From assembly GCA_964386005.1 (NCBI GenBank), contig CAYLSB010000004.1:1-64000 (forward strand): 64,000 nt of DNA, in the 5' to 3' direction. Positions 46,104 to 54,974 of the stretch are shown here, one piece after another; the stretch's first letter is position 1; each line of letters starts with the position of its first letter. Position numbers and translations under genes: made by a program. The notes beneath the pieces were generated by a model, which was not told where the DNA came from, ran no database searches, and saw only the letters and a list, made by a program, of their open reading frames with translations. Source of the DNA: FEN-1350 sp964386005. GTDB taxonomy: Bacteria; Planctomycetota; Phycisphaerae; Sedimentisphaerales; Anaerohalosphaeraceae.

Positions 46104-47354
46104 TCACATCAACACTTCCATAATCTTGATCATCGGGAGAAACATCGCGATGACGATGGTACCGACTATCAGACCCAGAGACACGATCATCAGCGGTTCC
46201 AATAGCGACATCAGCGATGAAACCAACACATCCGCCTCTTCGTCATAGGTATTGGCGATTTTTTCCAGCATTTTGTCCATATCGCCGGTTTCCTCGCCCA
46301 CGTCGATCATGTTGACCACCAGCGAATCAATCCTTTTGGTCTGCCGGAGGGGGTTGGCAAATGTATCGCCCTGACGGATGGCGTGATGAACCTTGCCGAG
46401 AACGCCCGAAAAGATTTCGTTGTCCGCGGTCTCGCGAGTGATGTTGAGGGCTTCCAGGATCGGAACACCGGCCCCGATCAGCGTGCCCAGGGTTCGCGTC
46501 CATCGTGCCACAGACGACTTATAGACAATCTGTTTGACAATCGGCAAATGCAGCTTGATCCAATCCAGGCCATAGCGGCCGTACTTGAACTGTTTAATGA
46601 GCTTGATAATACTGAGGATGATAAACGGCGTGACGATCACCTTCAGGGCATTCAGGCCGTATCCGGCCGTCAGCCAGTTACTCATATCCAGCAAGGTCTG
46701 CGTCAGCCAGGGAAGGCCTCTCTGTCCATCGCTCATATCGCCCATGACTTCCGAGAACGTCGGGATAATGAAGATCATCAAACCCAGTACGATGATCAAC
46801 GCGGCCGACATCACCGCGATCGGATACACCAGCGCTCCTTTGATCTTGCCTTTGAGACGCTGCGACTTTTCCATGAAGTCCGCCAGACGCGACAGAATGA
46901 TATCCAGCACGCCTCCGACCTCGCCGGCCGCCACCATGTTCACAAACAGCCGGTTGAAACACTTGGGGTGCTTGGCCAACGCTTCCGACAAGGTGGCCCC
47001 CCCCTCGATATCCTCGGCGACACGTCCAATGATCGTCTTGAGCCGGCCTTTCTTCTGCTGATCTTCAAGAATGCGAAGGGACCGTAGAATGGCCAAACCG
47101 GCATCCTGCAGCGTGGAAAGCTGCCGGGCAAACTGGCAGATATATTTGATTTTGACCTTGCCGGTTTTTCGACGACGCTTGGGGGCCTCGGCCTTGGCGG
47201 CGACCTTTTTTCCCGCATCTCGAGCTCGAACCTTGGTCGGAAACAGACCCTTGTTGCGGATTTTGCTGATGGCCTCTTTGTTGCTCAGGGCCTCGATCTC
47301 GGCCTTGACCTCGCGACCATTGGAATCCAGAGCGGTATATTGGAATACGGGCAT
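46104..47354 (-). CDS. gspF: Type II secretion inner-membrane platform protein GspF/PilC
   Basis: 416 residues starting MPVFQYTALDSNGREVKAEI, the GspF family N-terminus. Two T2SSF domains follow: 'FARQLSTLQDAGLAILRSL' and 'WTRTLGTLIGAGVPILEAL' are the repeated cytoplasmic helices. Three membrane segments are visible ('VMSAALIIVLGLMIFIIPTF', one near residue 235, and one at the C-terminus). A Lys/Arg-rich linker is inserted near residue 50-70. It connects the ATPase to pseudopilus assembly. It lies 65 bp from the ATPase gene upstream. Confidence 0.9.
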   Translation of the reverse strand: MPVFQYTALDSNGREVKAEIEALSNKEAISKIRNKGLFPTKVRARDAGKKVAAKAEAPKRRRKTGKVKIKYICQFARQLSTLQDAGLAILRSLRILEDQQKKGRLKTIIGRVAEDIEGGATLSEALAKHPKCFNRLFVNMVAAGEVGGVLDIILSRLADFMEKSQRLKGKIKGALVYPIAVMSAALIIVLGLMIFIIPTFSEVMGDMSDGQRGLPWLTQTLLDMSNWLTAGYGLNALKVIVTPFIILSIIKLIKQFKYGRYGLDWIKLHLPIVKQIVYKSSVARWTRTLGTLIGAGVPILEALNITRETADNEIFSGVLGKVHHAIRQGDTFANPLRQTKRIDSLVVNMIDVGEETGDMDKMLEKIANTYDEEADVLVSSLMSLLEPLMIVSLGLIVGTIVIAMFLPMIKIMEVLM

Positions 47355-47419
47355 GGGTATTCTCCTTTACGCGACTTGATTCACAAACTGATTCATGGTA
47401 TTCCTTCCAGGGCAATGAT

Positions 47420-49168
47420 TTATGTTTCAAACGCAAGCGTTTCACGAGCGACTTCTTCGATCGTTGTGATTCCGTCATAGACCAATAGAAGGCCGTTCTC
47501 GCGGAGCATGCGCATCCCGTTTTTCCGTGCGGCATCTCGAAGGACGCTGGTCGAAGCATGGTTCATGATCAACTCACGAAGTTCATCGTTCATGGCCATG
47601 ATTTCATAGATGCCGGTACGGCCTCTGTATCCCGTACTATTGCAGACATCACAACCCCGTCCATAGAAAAATTTCTTGTCGCCGACATCCTCCGGACGCA
47701 ACCCCACTTCCATCAGCATTTCATCGGTCGGCTGAAACGGAGTTTTACAATTGGTGCAGATCTTTCGAACAAGACGCTGGGCCACGATGCCCTCGAGCGT
47801 CGCCGTAATCAAAAACGGTTCCAGACCCAGATCGATCAGACGGGCAATCGTACTCGGAGCATCGTTGGTGTGCACCGTGGTAAAAACCAGGTGACCGGTG
47901 AGTGACGCCTGGATTGAGATTTCACCCGTTTCGAGATCGCGGATTTCGCCGACCATGCAGATGTCCGGGTCCTGACGCAGAATCGATCGCAGACACCGGG
48001 CGAAGGTCAGACCGATTTCGGAGCGAATCTGGACCTGGATAAGGCCATCAATGTCATACTCGACCGGGTCCTCCGTCGTGATGAGCTTACTGTCAATCGT
48101 ATTGAGTTCCTTCAGCGCCGCATAGAGAGTCGTCGTCTTGCCGCTGCCGGTAGGTCCGGTGACGATGATAATTCCATTGGGCCTGTTGATCAATTGGCGC
48201 ATCATCTTGATCTCACGATCCCTCATACCCAGAGCATCGATCCGTAAATCGACCTGGGATCGATCGAGGATACGCAGAACAACGCTTTCGCCAAACATCG
48301 TCGGAAGGACACTGACGCGCAAATCGACAGGATTGCCGCCGACCATCAACGGGATACGACCATCCTGGGGCAACCGTCTCTCGGCGATATCGAGGTTGGC
48401 CATAACCTTGATGCGGCTGCTTAGCGCCAAAGCAATATGTTTGGGAGGCGGAACCATTTCATACAAAACGCCGTCGATACGATAGCGCATCTTGAATTCG
48501 TTTTCGAAGGGCTCAAAATGAACATCCGATGCTTTGTCGCGAATGGCCTGAAGCAGAACAAGGTTCAGCAGCTTTTTTACCGGATTGGAATCCGCCATTT
48601 CCTTCAGGTCGTCCAGATCGATACTGGCATCCCGACCCCGAAAGGATGCCAGACTCGTATCGCCTTCGATCTCGCCGATCAAGTCATTGATGCTTTCATC
48701 GGATTCCGCATAATATTTATTGATTGCATCCTGAATCGCATTCGGATCCGAAACCTTCGCCACAACGGTAAATCCCGTCAAAGTCGCTAAATCGTCGGAA
48801 GCTCGGAAATTGTCAGGACTGTCCACGGCAACGGTCAACTGCTTTTTGTCATCATCAAAAGCGATTGGAAGGATATGATAGGTTTTGGCCATCTGGGCCG
48901 GAACGTGTTTAATGACCGAAGTGGGAATCTCCAAGCGATCAATTTCGATATATTCCATTCCCCGTTGGCCGGCAAGGGCAATATTCAAATCTTTATTATT
49001 GATCAGATTTTTTTCAATGAAGATTTGTCCGATCTTTGTCTTGCGACCTTTTGCTTCCTGTAATTGAAGACATTCATGAACTTTTTCTCGGGTGAGTAAT
49101 CCCATTTTAATGAGAATACGCCCAAGCTGACGACCCTTTAACTCTTGTACTGGCGGTAACTTTGCCAT
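47420..49168 (-). CDS. gspE: Type II secretion/pilus assembly ATPase GspE
   Basis: 582 residues from MAKLPPVQELKGRQLGRILI; the ATG at 49168 follows GGAGATG, while the longer frame overlaps the promoter. The N-terminal ~150 residues are an MshEN/T2SSE-N domain. GPTGSGKTTT (338-346) is Walker A; 'GEIRDLETGEISIQASLTGH' covers the Walker B/His boxes; 'CTNC' and 'CDVC' form the zinc-binding tetracysteine site of GspE. It powers pseudopilus assembly from the cytoplasm. It is the first gene after the strong promoter and heads the E-F-G operon. Confidence 0.9.
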   Translation of the reverse strand: MAKLPPVQELKGRQLGRILIKMGLLTREKVHECLQLQEAKGRKTKIGQIFIEKNLINNKDLNIALAGQRGMEYIEIDRLEIPTSVIKHVPAQMAKTYHILPIAFDDDKKQLTVAVDSPDNFRASDDLATLTGFTVVAKVSDPNAIQDAINKYYAESDESINDLIGEIEGDTSLASFRGRDASIDLDDLKEMADSNPVKKLLNLVLLQAIRDKASDVHFEPFENEFKMRYRIDGVLYEMVPPPKHIALALSSRIKVMANLDIAERRLPQDGRIPLMVGGNPVDLRVSVLPTMFGESVVLRILDRSQVDLRIDALGMRDREIKMMRQLINRPNGIIIVTGPTGSGKTTTLYAALKELNTIDSKLITTEDPVEYDIDGLIQVQIRSEIGLTFARCLRSILRQDPDICMVGEIRDLETGEISIQASLTGHLVFTTVHTNDAPSTIARLIDLGLEPFLITATLEGIVAQRLVRKICTNCKTPFQPTDEMLMEVGLRPEDVGDKKFFYGRGCDVCNSTGYRGRTGIYEIMAMNDELRELIMNHASTSVLRDAARKNGMRMLRENGLLLVYDGITTIEEVARETLAFET

Positions 49169-49202
49169 AAATTCATCTCCGATACTCCTCTTCGTCCAAT
49201 TT

Positions 49203-49231
49203 ATTATACGACATTTTTGGGGGATTGGCAA
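49203..49231 (-). promoter_or_regulatory. Sigma-70-type promoter of the secretion operon
   Basis: TTGCCA and TATAAT with a 17-bp spacer, placed 35 bp before the gspE start codon. No other equally good promoter is seen down to 35946 on this strand, so it probably drives the whole operon. Confidence 0.7.
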
Positions 49232-49330
49232 CAATTTATAGTTGGACACGTAGTATATAGGACTTTTCAATGGTTATCAAAACCAAATCCATAAATAAAA
49301 ATAGAACCTTGCTTCAAAAACCGGTCTTCA

Positions 49331-49374
49331 ATTTGATTTTTCCTTCGATTCTGATTTTTTGGAAAAAATCAAAT
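49331..49374. repeat. Inverted repeat, 11-bp arms, AT-rich
   Basis: ATTTGATTTTT (49331-49341) and AAAAATCAAAT (49364-49374) are exact inverted copies with a 22-base loop. It lies in the AT-rich gap between pilT and gspE. It could end the pilT transcript or serve as a protein-binding site. Confidence 0.5.
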
Positions 49375-49376
49375 AA

Positions 49377-49416
49377 TACCACATATTTACATTAATATCG
49401 AATGCGACATGTGGTA
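49377..49416. repeat. Second inverted repeat in the same gap
   Basis: TACCACAT (49377-49384) and ATGTGGTA (49409-49416) are exact inverted copies with a 24-base loop. It sits 2 bp from the previous inverted repeat and 44 bp after the pilT stop. Confidence 0.45.
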
Positions 49417-49460
49417 ATTAAGACGTTTTTCTCTAAAACACATAACCGTTTCCCTGGATT

Positions 49461-50609
49461 TTATTCCGAACCGGCGGCCATCGCGGCGAAATCGTCTTTC
49501 AGTCTGATTCCTTGAGTTGAACCCTTCACCAATTTTTCTGCTTTGTCAAGGAGAGCGGCAGGGTACCGCGACTTGTCGAGCATTTCCTGAAGGTCAATTT
49601 TTCCACTTTCGTAATGTTCCCAAAGATGGTCATCAAGAAGCTGCATACCGAGCTTCTTTCCGATCTGAATACTGGACTCAATTCGGTAAGTTTTGTTTTC
49701 ACGGATAAGGTTGCCAATCGCAGGAGTTACAACCATAAACTCATAAGCAGCCACCCGTCCACGACCGTTCTTAAGGGGGCATAGCATCTGACTTAAAACT
49801 GCTATGAGGTTGGTACTAAGTTGAACACGGATCTGTTCCTGCTGGCTTACAGGGAATGCATCAATGATACGGTTGATAGTTCCCTGGCATCCTGTTGTAT
49901 GCAAGGTTCCGAAAACCAAGTGGCCCGTTTCCGCGGCGGTGATTGCAGATTCCATGGTTTCGAGGTCGCGCAACTCACCAACAAGAATCACATCCGGATC
50001 CTGTCGCAATACTCGGCGCAGCGCCTCGGCAAAGCTTGGAACATCGATACCGACTTCTCTCTGATTGATAATGGATTTTTTGTGGACGTGATAATACTCA
50101 ATGGGGTTCTCCACGGTAACAATATGATGATCCATGCCCGTGTTGATAAAATCGATCATGCTCGCAAGCGTGGTGGTTTTACCACTACCTGTCGGCCCTG
50201 TGACAAGGAAAAGGCCTCGAGGCCGTCTGCATAGAGCGGCGCAGATCTTCGGCAAACCGATTTGTTCGAAGGTTAACAACGCAGAGGGAATCAAACGAAG
50301 AACCATCCCAATATATCCCTTTTGTCGGAAAACCGCCGTACGGAAACGTCCGGCATCGCCAAAGGAAAACCCATAATCAGTACCGCCCTTTTCCTGCAAT
50401 TCCTGCTGGTTTTTTTCCGGTGTAATGGACTTCATCAGGGAAACGGTGTCATCCCCTTCAAGAACCTTGGTGTCAAGATTCCGCAAATGGCCGTTAATCC
50501 TCAATACAGGTGGACGTCCGACGGTGAGATGCAGATCAGAGCCACCCATTTTAATACAGGCTTCAAGCAAACGGTCGATTTGCAGTTTAGACTCTTTTGT
50601 GGCAGCCAT
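49461..50609 (-). CDS. pilT: Twitching motility/pilus retraction ATPase PilT
   Basis: 382 residues. 'GGSDLHLTVGRPPVLRINGH' is the PilT N-terminus; GPTGSGKTTT (138-146) is Walker A; 'RVLRQDPDVILVGELRDLET' is the Asp box/Walker B part and 'ITAAETGHLVFGTLHT' the His box containing the AIRAGETGH-like PilT motif, here AITAAETGH. It drives pilus retraction. It lies 84 bp downstream of the second assembly ATPase and shares its direction, so the two form a pilB-pilT pair. Confidence 0.9.
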   Translation of the reverse strand: MAATKESKLQIDRLLEACIKMGGSDLHLTVGRPPVLRINGHLRNLDTKVLEGDDTVSLMKSITPEKNQQELQEKGGTDYGFSFGDAGRFRTAVFRQKGYIGMVLRLIPSALLTFEQIGLPKICAALCRRPRGLFLVTGPTGSGKTTTLASMIDFINTGMDHHIVTVENPIEYYHVHKKSIINQREVGIDVPSFAEALRRVLRQDPDVILVGELRDLETMESAITAAETGHLVFGTLHTTGCQGTINRIIDAFPVSQQEQIRVQLSTNLIAVLSQMLCPLKNGRGRVAAYEFMVVTPAIGNLIRENKTYRIESSIQIGKKLGMQLLDDHLWEHYESGKIDLQEMLDKSRYPAALLDKAEKLVKGSTQGIRLKDDFAAMAAGSE

Positions 50610-50693
50610 ATCATTTCGTTCCTTTTCATCAAACGTATAACGCAGGATTCAACCTGCAAAATCCCCTTCCATACTTCTCTTCAAACATACACT

Positions 50694-52418
50694 TTAGGAG
50701 GCCTGTTCATCCATGACAAGGCCCTCGGCTTGTGTGGATTGAGCGACTTCCTGAGGCGTCGTTGTTCCCTTGAAGACTTTGATGCGTCCATCCATCAGCA
50801 GGGTTTTCATTCCACTGGCAATGGCGGCTTTTCGCAATTCACTGGCCGGGGCACGAGAAAATGCCAACTCCCGGACATGGGCATTCAACTCCATCATTTC
50901 AAAAATTGCAATACGACCCCGGAAACCGGTATTATTACATCGGGAACAACCGACCGCCTTATAGATGGGATGCTGCTTGATATCTTCGGATCGAATATTC
51001 AACAATCGAAGATAGTGTGGATCCGGATTGTCATCGATCGCCTTACATTCTTTGCAGAGGACCCGCACAAGTCGCTGGGCCATGATCGCCTGAATGGAAC
51101 TGGCGGCAAGAAAGGGTTTGACCCCCATATCAATCAGACGTGTAATCGCGCTGGGGGCATCGTTTGTATGCAACGTGCTGAACACAAGGTGGCCTGTAAG
51201 TGCTGCCTGAATGGCGATTTCGGCCACGAGGCCATCACGAATTTCGCCGATAAGGATGATATTAGGAGCCTGACGCAACATGGATCGAAGAATCTTATCG
51301 AAGGTCAGATCAATTTCCGTTCGGACCTGACACTGGTTGATACCGGCAATGTTGTATTCGACGGGATCCTCGGCGGTAATAATTTTTTTGTCAGGGCGAT
51401 TCAACTCCTGCAGCGCGGAATACAACGTAGTGGTTTTTCCGCTACCCGTGGGTCCGGTAACCAGAAATATTCCATTGGGGCGTCGAATGATCTGATTAAA
51501 TCGTTCGTAGTCTTCGGCCTCAAACCCAATCGCCTGAATGCCGATATTTACCGAGTCCGGTCGCAAGATACGCAACACAGTACTTTCGCCATGATAAGCC
51601 GGAAGACAAGACACACGGAAGTCAATGTCTTTATTATCCACGGTTCTTTTAATACGGCCGTCCTGCGGAAGCCGACGCTCGCCGATATCCATGCCGGACA
51701 TGATCTTGATACGGGCGATAACGGGGGCCTGCATACTTTTGGGAATGTTATCTCGTTCCGAGCAGACGCCATCGATCCGATATCTGACTCGTACCCGATC
51801 CGACATTGGCTCGATATGAACGTCGCTGGCTCGCAAACGAACGGCCTCATCAATCATGAGGTTGACAAGGCGTACAATGGGACCCTCGTCATCGGTCTGG
51901 GCCGCTTCCGCTTTACGAATTTCGGCCTCGATGGCATGACCCGCGGCCGCCAATTCGGCGGCCGTAGCGTCAATACTGCTGCGGACCTCATCCATCGTGT
52001 GAAGGATATGGGTTCGGATCTTGGTGGGGCTGGCCAGACAGCATTCGAGTTCCGCATTGAGACGAAATCGTAAAAGATCAAGCATGTCGAGATCCAGCGG
52101 ATCACTGATGATGATCTTGAGACGACCATCTTCTTTCCCGAGCGGAAGAACATGATGCTTTTTGACAAGCTCTTCCGGGATCAACTTCATCGTCGAGGCG
52201 GATATTTGTACTTTATCGAGATCGACGTATTCCATCCCAAATTGTTGAGCCAGGGCTTGCATGACCTGATCTTCGGTCAACATTCCCAACGAAACAAGGG
52301 CTTCCCCCAGTCGTTTGTTTTCCGCCTTGGCCTTTTTCAGGGCCTTAACAAGTCCATCCTTATCGACTAATTTGTTTCGATATAGGATTTCGCCTAAGTG
52401 TTTTCGTTGTTTGGCCAT
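50694..52418 (-). CDS. pilB: Type IV pilus assembly ATPase PilB-like (second GspE-family ATPase)
   Basis: 574 residues starting MAKQRKHLGEILYRNKLVDK with an MshEN-type N-terminal domain. Walker A GPTGSGKTTT lies at 322-330; 'GEIRDGLVAEIAIQAALTGH' is the Walker B/His region; 'CKEC' and 'CSRC' form the zinc site. Pairing with pilT suggests it powers extension of a type IV pilus, while the other ATPase serves the pseudopilin operon. It could equally be a second GspE. A well-formed promoter lies just upstream. Confidence 0.85.
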   Translation of the reverse strand: MAKQRKHLGEILYRNKLVDKDGLVKALKKAKAENKRLGEALVSLGMLTEDQVMQALAQQFGMEYVDLDKVQISASTMKLIPEELVKKHHVLPLGKEDGRLKIIISDPLDLDMLDLLRFRLNAELECCLASPTKIRTHILHTMDEVRSSIDATAAELAAAGHAIEAEIRKAEAAQTDDEGPIVRLVNLMIDEAVRLRASDVHIEPMSDRVRVRYRIDGVCSERDNIPKSMQAPVIARIKIMSGMDIGERRLPQDGRIKRTVDNKDIDFRVSCLPAYHGESTVLRILRPDSVNIGIQAIGFEAEDYERFNQIIRRPNGIFLVTGPTGSGKTTTLYSALQELNRPDKKIITAEDPVEYNIAGINQCQVRTEIDLTFDKILRSMLRQAPNIILIGEIRDGLVAEIAIQAALTGHLVFSTLHTNDAPSAITRLIDMGVKPFLAASSIQAIMAQRLVRVLCKECKAIDDNPDPHYLRLLNIRSEDIKQHPIYKAVGCSRCNNTGFRGRIAIFEMMELNAHVRELAFSRAPASELRKAAIASGMKTLLMDGRIKVFKGTTTPQEVAQSTQAEGLVMDEQAS

Positions 52419-52460
52419 ACGCCTTTACATACCATGAATGTCAGACCTTGTAAAACATGC

Positions 52461-52489
52461 AGTATAGCACATAAACGAATTGAGGTCAA
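52461..52489 (-). promoter_or_regulatory. Sigma-70-type promoter of pilB-pilT
   Basis: TTGACC and TATACT with a 17-bp spacer, 43 bp before the pilB start codon. The -35 box overlaps the stop codon of cinA, so the promoter is embedded at the end of the upstream gene. Confidence 0.7.
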
Positions 52490-53724
52490 ATGTTCATTTG
52501 CGATCGAACCAGATTGATCGCGGTCAAAGCCGCTCGATTTCGAATCATAGCCCGCGAATGGGCAAAAATATTCGATTGAACGACTAACCGATCCCGATTT
52601 CCCACACAAATATATACTAATCCCACCGGTTTTTGTTCAGAACCACCATCCGGGCCGGCAATTCCCGTAACCGCGACGACGATGTCGGCGCCGGACCTGG
52701 ATAATGCACCTTGAGCCATCGAACGTACAACGGGTTCGCTGACGGCACCGTATTGAGTCAACAGTTCAGCAGGGACACCCAAATCGGACTCTTTGGCGCG
52801 GTTGCTATAGGTCACCCAGCCATGTGTGAAGTATCGACTGGATCCGGGAACGTCCGTGAACATTTTGGCGATCAGGCCCCCTGTACAGGATTCGGCAATC
52901 GCGATGGTTTTGTGTTTCCGAGCCAGGTTTGAACCCACCACTTCGGCAAGGGTCTGGTCATCATTTCCATAAACCAGGTCGCCGAGAATCTCACAGAGGG
53001 TTGTATGATCCCGCCGGATCAGGGTTTCGGCGGAAGGTCGATTGACCGCATGGGCAATAATATGCAGGGTGATAATCGCATCGGCGACCGTGCAATTGAT
53101 AAGTGGATTGCGTCCACGGAGCATGAGATCGCCGAGTTTTTCGGCAATGACGGATTCACCGGCACCGAAACATTTGAGGCGGCGGCTGACAATAACGGAG
53201 TTTCCCGTGCGAGGAACCAATCGCGGACGAATGAATTCCGTAAACATCGGCTTCATTTCCGAGGGAACGCCGGGCAATGAAAAGATCATCGTTCCGGGAG
53301 GTTCGACGAAAATGCCTGGGGCCGTGCCGGTTGGATTGGGGATCGCCTGAGATCCGGCGGGCACAAAGGCCTGGATGCGGTTTTTTTCGACCATCGTGAT
53401 TTGCCGCCGTCGAAAAAAGCTTTCGATCGCCTCAAGTGATTCTGGATGTAATATAATATTTACACCGAGATACTCGGCAATGGACTGACGCGTCAGATCG
53501 TCATCCGTCGGGCCAAGTCCTCCGGTCATGATCACCACATCCGATTTGGACACCGCCAGCCGAAGGGAGTCAACGATCGCGGGGATTTCGTCGGGCACCA
53601 TCAGGATGCCCCTTGTCGGAATTCCCATCTCGGCCAGTTGTCCGGATATCCATGCCGCATTGGTGTCAACCGTCAGACCTGAAAGCAGTTCGTTGCCAAT
53701 GCTGAGAATAAAGGCGTTCGTCAT
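52486..53724 (-). CDS. cinA: CinA family protein (MoCF-like domain plus nicotinamide-nucleotide amidase)
   Basis: 412 residues. The N-terminal domain starts 'AFILSIGNELLSGLTVDTNA' and has 'SDVVIMTGGLGPTDDDLTRQ', the MoCF/ADP-ribose pyrophosphatase domain of CinA. The C-terminal ~160 residues have 'KTIAIAESCTGGLIAKMFTD' and 'GADIVVAVTGIAGPDGGSEQ', the PncC-type amidase with its catalytic Ser. The full protein recycles NAD by-products. Only 6 bp separate it from the alcohol dehydrogenase gene upstream. Confidence 0.9.
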   Translation of the reverse strand: MTNAFILSIGNELLSGLTVDTNAAWISGQLAEMGIPTRGILMVPDEIPAIVDSLRLAVSKSDVVIMTGGLGPTDDDLTRQSIAEYLGVNIILHPESLEAIESFFRRRQITMVEKNRIQAFVPAGSQAIPNPTGTAPGIFVEPPGTMIFSLPGVPSEMKPMFTEFIRPRLVPRTGNSVIVSRRLKCFGAGESVIAEKLGDLMLRGRNPLINCTVADAIITLHIIAHAVNRPSAETLIRRDHTTLCEILGDLVYGNDDQTLAEVVGSNLARKHKTIAIAESCTGGLIAKMFTDVPGSSRYFTHGWVTYSNRAKESDLGVPAELLTQYGAVSEPVVRSMAQGALSRSGADIVVAVTGIAGPDGGSEQKPVGLVYICVGNRDRLVVQSNIFAHSRAMIRNRAALTAINLVRSQMNI

Positions 53725-53730
53725 AGTCGA

Positions 53731-54765
53731 TCACAGGGTAATCATGGCCTTGATGACTCCATCCTGATATCCCGCGACAAGATCAAAGGCCTGCTTGGTT
53801 TTCTCAAAGGGGTAATGATGAGTCACCATGAAATCGATTTTGGCTATGCCAGAGGATATCCAGTCAATGGCGGTCTGTGGACAATGATTTTGGCGACGGA
53901 CGTTGATGATTGCCAGTTCCTTACGACGCATTTTGTCGATGGAAAAACTGATGCGATCTTCGCGGGGAATTCCAACGAGCATCAGTGTTCCTCCGGGTCG
54001 AAGAAGGTCAACGGCCTGATCGATGGCCGCCTGTTGTCCGGCACATTCATAAATCACATCAAGACCAAGGGGTTCTTGGGAGAGGATTTCACGCACGATA
54101 TCCTGACAGTCGGGATTACCGGCCCACGTGGCACCGGCTCCGGCGGCGATTTGTACGCGGGGATTGATTTTGTCCGTGATATAGATCGCACGGGCATTTC
54201 CGATCCTGGCGGCGACCATACAACTGAGGCCAATGGGGCCAGCCCCAAGTACGCCCACGGCCGCACCGGAGAGAACGTGAGACTGATTGACAGCATAGAT
54301 CCCGATGGCAAATGGTTCACAAAGTACGGCTTGATCCTGAGTCAGTTTACCATGCGTGGGAAAGCAACATTCCCGGGGCATAACGATATAATCGCAAAGA
54401 CATCCTTCAAGCTGGCCTGGGCAACCGAGGAATTTCAATTTGCGGCAGGTGTTTTCCCGGCCCAGTTGACATTGATCGCATTGGTGACAAGAAATAGCCG
54501 GTTCGACGATTACCGGATCCCCGACTTTGACATGGCGGACCGCCCCTCCGATTTCGACGACGGTAGCGGCGCATTCGTGACCGACGCGGAAAGGATATTG
54601 TACAACCTGAGAACCAATACGTCCGGTCTCATAGTAGTGGACGTCGCTGCCGCAGACGCCAACCCGATCGATCTTGAGCAATACATCTGTATCGTTTACG
54701 ACAGCCGGCTGGGGCACGTCGCAGAGTTCCATTTGTCGAATTCCAATTAATACCTGTGCACGCAT
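53731..54765 (-). CDS. Zinc-dependent alcohol/polyol dehydrogenase (sorbitol dehydrogenase-like)
   Basis: 344 residues. 'VGVCGSDVHYYETGRIGSQV' with the catalytic-zinc Cys, 'GHECAATVVEIG' with the GHE motif, and the structural-zinc pattern 'CHQCDQCQLGRENTC' mark a medium-chain dehydrogenase. 'VGVLGAGPIGLSCMVAARI' is the NAD(P) Rossmann motif. The layout resembles L-iditol/sorbitol/xylitol dehydrogenases, which oxidise polyols to ketoses; the true substrate is not evident. It is probably co-transcribed with cinA. Confidence 0.85.
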   Translation of the reverse strand: MRAQVLIGIRQMELCDVPQPAVVNDTDVLLKIDRVGVCGSDVHYYETGRIGSQVVQYPFRVGHECAATVVEIGGAVRHVKVGDPVIVEPAISCHQCDQCQLGRENTCRKLKFLGCPGQLEGCLCDYIVMPRECCFPTHGKLTQDQAVLCEPFAIGIYAVNQSHVLSGAAVGVLGAGPIGLSCMVAARIGNARAIYITDKINPRVQIAAGAGATWAGNPDCQDIVREILSQEPLGLDVIYECAGQQAAIDQAVDLLRPGGTLMLVGIPREDRISFSIDKMRRKELAIINVRRQNHCPQTAIDWISSGIAKIDFMVTHHYPFEKTKQAFDLVAGYQDGVIKAMITL

Positions 54766-54974
54766 AGAATCCCGTTCTCCCGTTTGTACGAAATCTTCAT
54801 GGATTATCTTACCCGATCGAATCGGATTTGAAAAGCGTCAGGATGGAAAACGGCCGGTGTATCCGATCGCCGGTATCGATCCAATGCTTTTCTCACAGGT
54901 TCATGGAATTTCATTATGGATCTCGTTTGACGGAACTTCCATCGGTTGGAATCCACGAAATACGACAAGAGGAA

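Noticed and set aside
50322..52073. 583-codon open frame on the plus strand
   Set aside because: It is antisense to pilB over most of its length. The minus-strand product has all ATPase motifs; the plus-strand product has no recognisable domain.
53815..54750. 311-codon open frame on the plus strand
   Set aside because: Antisense shadow of the zinc alcohol dehydrogenase.
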